A stretch of DNA of 64,000 nucleotides from Apiosordaria backusii. Its lineage: Eukaryota > Ascomycota > Sordariomycetes > Sordariales > Lasiosphaeriaceae. This document shows, piece by piece, positions 57,819-64,000 of this stretch. The notes under the pieces are model-generated. The model worked only from the letters and a program-made list of their open reading frames with translations. It had not been told where the DNA came from and did no database searches. Both the position numbers and the translations under genes were made by a program. How positions within the stretch are numbered: position 1 is the first letter of the stretch; every line of letters begins with the position of its first letter. The DNA is taken from positions 2,808,501 to 2,872,500 of the forward strand of contig JAUKTV010000006.1 of assembly GCA_030549205.1 (NCBI GenBank). The letters are read 5' to 3'.

Positions 57819-60800
57819 AATACCCCCTTTATTTACCAGCTTCGTCCTAAAGCTATCCTTTTAACTATACCCCCTTTTTATACTATATTCTAATACTATA
57901 TAATGCTAATATAACTTAACGCTTTTACTATATTATAATTCCTTTCCTTATCTCTAACCATACTAATAACCCTTTAATATTAAAATCCTTACTACTATAC
58001 CTTACCATCCTTATATTATCTTAAACAATGCCATTCCTCTTATATATACCATTTTAAAGCCACAACTTAATACTAGCTATACTAACTTAATACTATATCT
58101 TAAAATTCCAGCTATACTAATACTATTTATCCTTTTATTTATCTATACCGTACCATTCCCTATTTACGCTCTTAATCTAATGATTAACTATTTTTAAAAG
58201 TCTAGCCTATCCTAAACTATAATCCTATTATATTAGAATCTTCTATATTTTACCTTCTTTACTTTCTATATTTTTTTATCTTTACTTTTATCTCTTTATA
58301 CTTACGCTTTATACTTAATATCTGCTTTACTATTAGTTTATTATTGCTTATAGTAAACTAAAGGTTTATAATTTAAAAGGTATTAAGTTAAAGGATAAAA
58401 AGCTATACTACTATAACCGGTATTAGCAATTAAAGTATAATAGGTTAGACTTATAAAGGAATAAGCTATATTACTATATTTAAAATAAGGGGCTAAAGTT
58501 TAGGAGTATTCAGCTATAGTATTATAATAAGGGTAGGAGGTTAGATTTTAAAAGTAGTAGGCTATAGTACTATAACTAAGGTAGGAGGTTAAATCTTAAA
58601 GGTAATAGGCTATATTGTTATAACTTATAAAGTTTATTATACTATCTTTATTAGCTTATTCCTTATAGGCAGTCCCTCCGGTTTAAAATAAATTTCAAAG
58701 GTATTAATTCTATAAACTAGATCTTATAGAATATTTTACTATATACTAAAGTATATTTTAGCCTATAGCGCTTTTTTTACTTAGTTTACCAGTTACTTTA
58801 CTTCCTATATATACTTACTTATATCTATTAAGTTTTAATAGATATATAAGGTATTATTTAGCTCTACTATTATTATTAAATCGTCGAATTTATCAATTTC
58901 TTATCTTTATTCGAAGCTATTTACTAGCTTATTATCGTTTCTATTAACTATAATATTAATACCAACTGTAATTAACTTTAAAAGCTAGTTTTATTAATTA
59001 TATAGCGGCTTTCTTAATATAGTTAATTAAATACTATTTTTACCTAAAGCAATCTCTATTAGTACTACTTTCAATATATATATTATAATTATATACTTAA
59101 GTCTAACTAATAAGATTATTTTTTTTAAGTAATCTTATATAAAACTTCTATAGTTAACTTTATTAAAGTTATTGTACATTAATCTTAATGTTAGTACCTT
59201 TTCAATTATAAACCTTACTTTAATAATAGCCTTAAATATTACTATATTTTATATTAATATTAACTATTTAGTTAAATACATTTGTTTTAATTTATTATAC
59301 TATATATATAGTTCTATAGTAGTTATTTTAGATATATTGGCTAGTTCTTTAATGTACTTTTATTATCTGAATTTATTGGTTTCCTCCTATTTAACTAAAG
59401 ATAGGACTATACTATACTATTATCTATAATTAATATCGTTATAATGCTTAACTATATAGTCGATAATGTTTATATATTAGCTATTTATTATAAAAAGGCA
59501 TTGTCTATTTTTAATATATATATTTAGGTTAAGTAGTATTAAAATGGCTATTACTATAGTCTATTATTTATAGTAATATGCTATATTTATTAATATAAAA
59601 GTATATTCTATAGTTTTTAGCTTTTTAGTATACCTTACGATTATATCTATTTAACGCTATGCTATTTCTTTAGCTTTAATATCCTACTATTTATAGTTTT
59701 CGGCTTCTTCTTTTTCCTTTTATTTTAACTTAAAGATAAGTTTTACTTAATAGTTTATAATACTATAAAGGTTTAGTATTTAAGTTTATACTTTAAAAGT
59801 ATTGTATACTTAGTTATTATTTATTTAGTTACTGTCGATTTAAAAGTTTAATATAGTAATCTATAAGTTAAGTATAAACTTTAGGCTGCTATTTTTCTAA
59901 ATGTTTTAGTAAAACTTTTTTTAGTTTTTATATTATACTATTAAGAAGAAAAGGCTATTTTATAAAGGTACTATTAACTAGTTAAAGGCTTCTTTATAAT
60001 CCTTCTATATAGTATATTGGATTTTAAGTATAGATATTTTAAAGTTAAACTTACTTTAATTCCTATTAATGGTATAGTATAAGATTGGTCTTCTTTTAAC
60101 CTATTTACTGTCCTTTAGATTTTCTATTAATATCAAGTATACTAATTAGTAGATTTCTATTACTTTATTAAAAGTACTAAAGTACTTGGTCTTTTTATTT
60201 ATAATAGTATAATACTTTAATATTAAATCTAAAGTAGGTACCTATTTTTTATTATCGGTATAATATAGTAGTAGTATCTTTATTACTTATTTATAGTTTA
60301 GTATTAACTATATTAATAGTATTAATTAACTTAAAATAAAGAGGATTAGGAGTTTATAAATATTACTGTTATTTACTATATTGGTTTTTATTTGTCAGTT
60401 ATATTAATTTAAAAGTCATTTAATTCGCTTATTTTTAGTATTAGTAAAGAGCTTATAATATAATAATGCCTATACAATTATTAGCTTAATAATATTGTAT
60501 AGTATAAATATATATATTAATAAAAAAGGTAGTAAGGATAGTAGAAAAGGTTATAGAAAAGAATATTAATGATAGTTTAAAAATGTTAATAGTAAAAAAT
60601 TAAAAATCTTTAGAAGATTAGATTCTTTAAATTACTGTATAGTAGAGGAAAGAGCTTATTATAAATGCTCTCTTTTTTTTACTTTTATTAATTACTTCTA
60701 TATTACTTTGATATTTATCTTTAATATAATATCGACTTCCTTATTGAGGTTTTCTTTTTATAGTACCGTTTTAAATAAGCGTCCTTTTTTCTTTAGTAAC

Positions 60801-63800
60801 GCTTTAAGGTGCTTTTAAAGTAAGGGATATTTGGTATTATAATTGTATACTATATCCGAGGTATTTTTTATAAATACTATTTTCGGATACTATTAGTTTT
60901 ATTAATTCCAAAAGCCTTTTTATTTAATAAAATACTCGATAATAGGCTTTTTTTTATACTATCTAATCCTTTTTTTTAGAATCTTTTCTACTTTAAACTC
61001 CTTCTTTCTATCCTTACTATTTACTACTATTACTCTTTATAGAGGTTTGCTATACCTTTTAAAAAGATCCTTACTATTAAATATTAGTATTAACTAAATA
61101 ACTAATACCGTTAGATATATCTGCTATATAGATAGTAGCTTAAGCTTATATATTAATTTATTATAAGCTTTTACTACTTTAAAAGGGCTAATCTGCTATT
61201 AGCTATACTTTCTATTAGGCTTATTTAGAAGTTAATATTTACAATAAAGCTTAAAATATACTATATTTTTAAGCTTAAACTTTTAAAGCTTTCTTCTAAC
61301 GTTATCTACTATCTTTATAGTAGCTATAGTATATACCAATACTATTTCTGCTTTCTACTTTAATAATATCCTTTCTATCTTTAATACTAACTTCTTACTT
61401 ATATCCTTTTTTAGTTTAAATACTATATCGACTGTTAACCTTAGTTTAAACCTATAGACTAACTTTAATAGACTGGTACTAATGGTAAAGATATATACTA
61501 TATTTAGGTTATATTATAACGCCGGTAATAAATCTGTTTATAGTATATTACTATCATTAGTAGCTATATTATATTTTATAATTAGCTTTACTATTTAATT
61601 CTTCCTTTTAAATATACTATCAGTTTATAGATACTAAGCTATAGACATTAATAGTTTAATATATAGTACTTTAAAGATTCTTTATTATAGCTTTAATATA
61701 AATTTAGGGTCTTAATTTAAAATAATTTTAAATAGAACTTCTTAGTTATATAGTATAAGGTAGTTAATTAGTTACTTACTTTATTTCTATACTATCTACT
61801 TTATACTACTTAATAATAGTAGTATATACTTAAAGTACTTGTCTATAACTATAAAGAGTATATTAAATCTGTTTTTTAATACTGTATAAAATTTACTTTT
61901 AAATACTATTGGCATTACTATAATAAAGTCAATATTAATAGTATAGTTAGATATAAATAGGCTTTTAATAGGATTGACTTTATTTAAGGCCTTTTATTAT
62001 AAAATTACATTCTTTAAACATTTAAGGTAATAGTATATATATTTCTTAATTATTTTTATTATATTAGTAAAGAAGTAATTAATAAGCTCCTTTACTATAT
62101 ATATAAGGCTAAAATGGTGTTTATTGTTATATACTATATAAAGTAAATCTTAAAGGTAGTTTTATAGTATATAGAGATAAACCTTGCTTTTATATAGCTT
62201 ATAATATAATAGGCTATTCTCGATTATAAATAATATATTAGCTACTATTTTTAGTATTTTAAGGTCCTTAGTATACTTCTTCTATCTTTTAATAATAAAA
62301 TCTAGGATTTTTTAATACTTAGTATTAGATTTATAACCCTCTTTAAGTTTCTTTTTAAATTTAGATACTACTTTAATATATATAGTGATATAATTGTAGT
62401 AGCTGTTAATCTATATATCGTTAAGCTCTAATACTTTTAAGTTGATATTTAGCCTATTATCGTTCTTTAATAGCAGATATAACAATATATCTGGTATAAA
62501 GTTTAGCTTATTATAAATATACTAGACTTTTAATAGATATTATATTAGGTATATCGCTATTAACATTATCTTAAGGTTAAGCTTATTTATATTTACTGTT
62601 TTAAATAAGGATTAGTTAACGATGTCTTTTAAGGTACAGTAATCTGTTAGTACTATTACTTCTTATATAATAGACTGTAACTATTTCTATAGTTTTCTAT
62701 AGGCCTATACTAAGCCTATTACTTTAAGCTCTATTAGTTAATATTTAGTTTTAATATTGGTTATTTTACAATTAAGATATATTATAGGTTAGATAGTATC
62801 GATAAGGATTTTCTTATTATTCTATTTGTCGCCTTTAATATAAAATACTATAACATCTATACTATATTTATATAAATCTACCTTTATAAATATTAGCCTT
62901 TTATAGTTTTAGTAAATTAAAAATATAGGCTTAATAAGGTAATTTTATAGTGTATTAAAGGATTTTACTTTAGCTTTTATTAACTTAAAAGTTGTTTTTA
63001 TAGTATAACCCTTCCTTTTTACCTTAGTATTCTTCTCTTTTACTAAATCGCCATCTTTAATATCTTTCTTTAAAAGAGAGGCTTTTTTATTTTCTAAAGG
63101 CTAGATTTTATCTTAAAACTATAGTATAAAAATCTTAAGAAAAGTTACCATCCTAATATATTATTCTAAAGCTTTTAGGATAGTTAGTATCTTTAATTTA
63201 AAAATCGCTTTTATATAATCCTTTATTGTTATTATACTTAAGCTATTGACTTGGAATTTAAGTAATTGCACTAATATAAATCTAAAGAAAGACTTTTTAA
63301 GGTTAATGTTAAGATTTAAACTTTTAAAAAGCTTAAGGATAGTACTAATGTACTTTATATACTTCTTTACTGTTTTATTAAATATAATTATATCGTCAAT
63401 ATATATACGGTAAAAATCCTTATATAGTATTAAATAACGATCTATAAATTGCTATATATAGGTTAGCGAATTCTTAAAGCCTATAAGGGCTATCTGGTTA
63501 AATTCTAAGCCTTATAGGCTTATTAAAATTATCTTATTTTAATAAGGGCTCTATATTAGTAACTAGTAAAAGAATAATAAAGTGTCTATTATTATAAAGT
63601 AATTACTGCTAACTATAGTATTAAAGATCTTTTCTTAATATAATAAAAGGTAGTTATTTAGTATTATAATTTTATTAATAAAGTATAAGTCGACTACCAT
63701 TTGACCTTTCCTTATACCGTTAACTATTCTCTATATTATAAAGATTAGGCAATTAAACGGTATAGGCTTTATTATAAAGTCTATCTTCTTTTAATTATAG

Positions 63801-64000
63801 AGATTTTCTAAAGTAGCATTTGCTATTTTCATCTCTTCTATATTAAAAAGATATATTAAAGTACTTACTTTATACTTATACTAATTGTTAATAAACTTAA
63901 TATATATATACTTATCTTTAGTTATTTTAACTAATCTTAAGCTATTCTAATATTTATATTAATTAATTAGCTTGAGTAAATATTAAGCTAGGTCAGGTTT
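57819..64000 (-). mobile_element. RIP-mutated Ty3/gypsy chromovirus, incomplete at the window end
   Basis: AT-rich throughout. On the minus strand it shows reverse transcriptase blocks VVDLYFINKI (about 63.7 kb) and ALIGFKNSLTYI, then FYRIYIDDIIIFNK (about 63.37-63.41 kb), and a chromodomain near 60.89-61.0 kb. Integrase should lie between. The catalytic YIDD is intact here, unlike in the nested element. About 3.1 kb separates the chromodomain from the LTR at 57.8 kb, with no recognisable domain. The 5' LTR is beyond the window. Confidence 0.8.
60890..61001 (-). pseudogene. chromodomain remnant of the gypsy element
   Basis: The minus strand reads EFKVEKILKKRIR, then KKKPIIEYFIK, a stop, and KGFWN. 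This matches the chromodomain pattern (Y/F-x-V-E-x-I-L-x-x-R ... E-Y-x-V-K-W-K-G). The stop stands at the Trp of WKG, as expected from G-to-A change. Chromodomains in chromovirus integrases steer insertion to heterochromatin. Confidence 0.75.

Noticed and set aside
59172..59429. 85-codon hydrophobic open frame
   Set aside because: Lies antisense in the RIP-mutated gypsy element; its apparent hydrophobicity comes from Ile/Leu/Tyr codons in AT-rich DNA.

Overview
The window looks like a chromosome segment of a filamentous ascomycete, probably a Sordariomycete (an inference from gene style, not a species call). Its genes carry short introns of about 50-100 nt with GTATGT/GTGAGT/GTAAGT donors and CTAAC/CTGAC-like branch sites. 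There is a HET-domain gene, P450s, a PDR-type ABC transporter and a fungal rhodopsin-like membrane protein. Two long AT-rich blocks look like repeats destroyed by repeat-induced point mutation (RIP): repeat copies differ almost only by C/T and G/A transitions.

Layout. 0-9.1 kb is a gene island: a tRNA-like element, an intact stand-alone RNase H-fold gene (1410-2964), a small atypical protein kinase gene (3782-4897, minus), a ~150-bp inverted repeat whose arms differ only by transitions (5190-5568), an aldo/keto reductase relic (5841-6150) and a HET gene (6232-8748, minus). 9116-27594 is a Ty1/copia element on the minus strand with 834-bp LTRs and 5-bp target duplications. A Ty3/gypsy chromovirus on the plus strand (13053-23922; 155-bp LTRs, its own 5-bp duplication) is nested inside it. 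Both are RIP-dead.

27.6-33.9 kb is gene-poor, with a GC-rich tandem repeat, another tRNA-like relic and a decayed second copy of the RNase H-fold gene. 33.9-46.6 kb is a compact island of two divergent P450 genes (minus), a rhodopsin-like seven-TM-type protein (plus) and a full-size PDR/ABCG transporter of 1392 aa (plus). This set could form a small oxidation-and-export (detoxification or specialised metabolism) unit; no backbone synthase is visible.

47.35-48.57 kb holds a third, broken RNase H-fold copy, followed by a short charged hypothetical gene. 50.17-56.93 kb is a TA-flanked inverted-repeat (Tc1/mariner-like) element into which a GC-rich, nearly intact Helitron has inserted. Its Rep/helicase gene has three exons, one GC-AG intron and a single in-frame TAG. 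57.39-57.82 kb is an unmutated 425-bp LTR. From there to the window end is a RIP-mutated minus-strand chromovirus.

The most notable patterns are the three-copy RNase H-fold family at three stages of decay, the transition-only inverted repeat, the nested transposons whose boundaries can be set to the base, and two chromoviruses that both carry unusually long sequence between the chromodomain and the 3' LTR.
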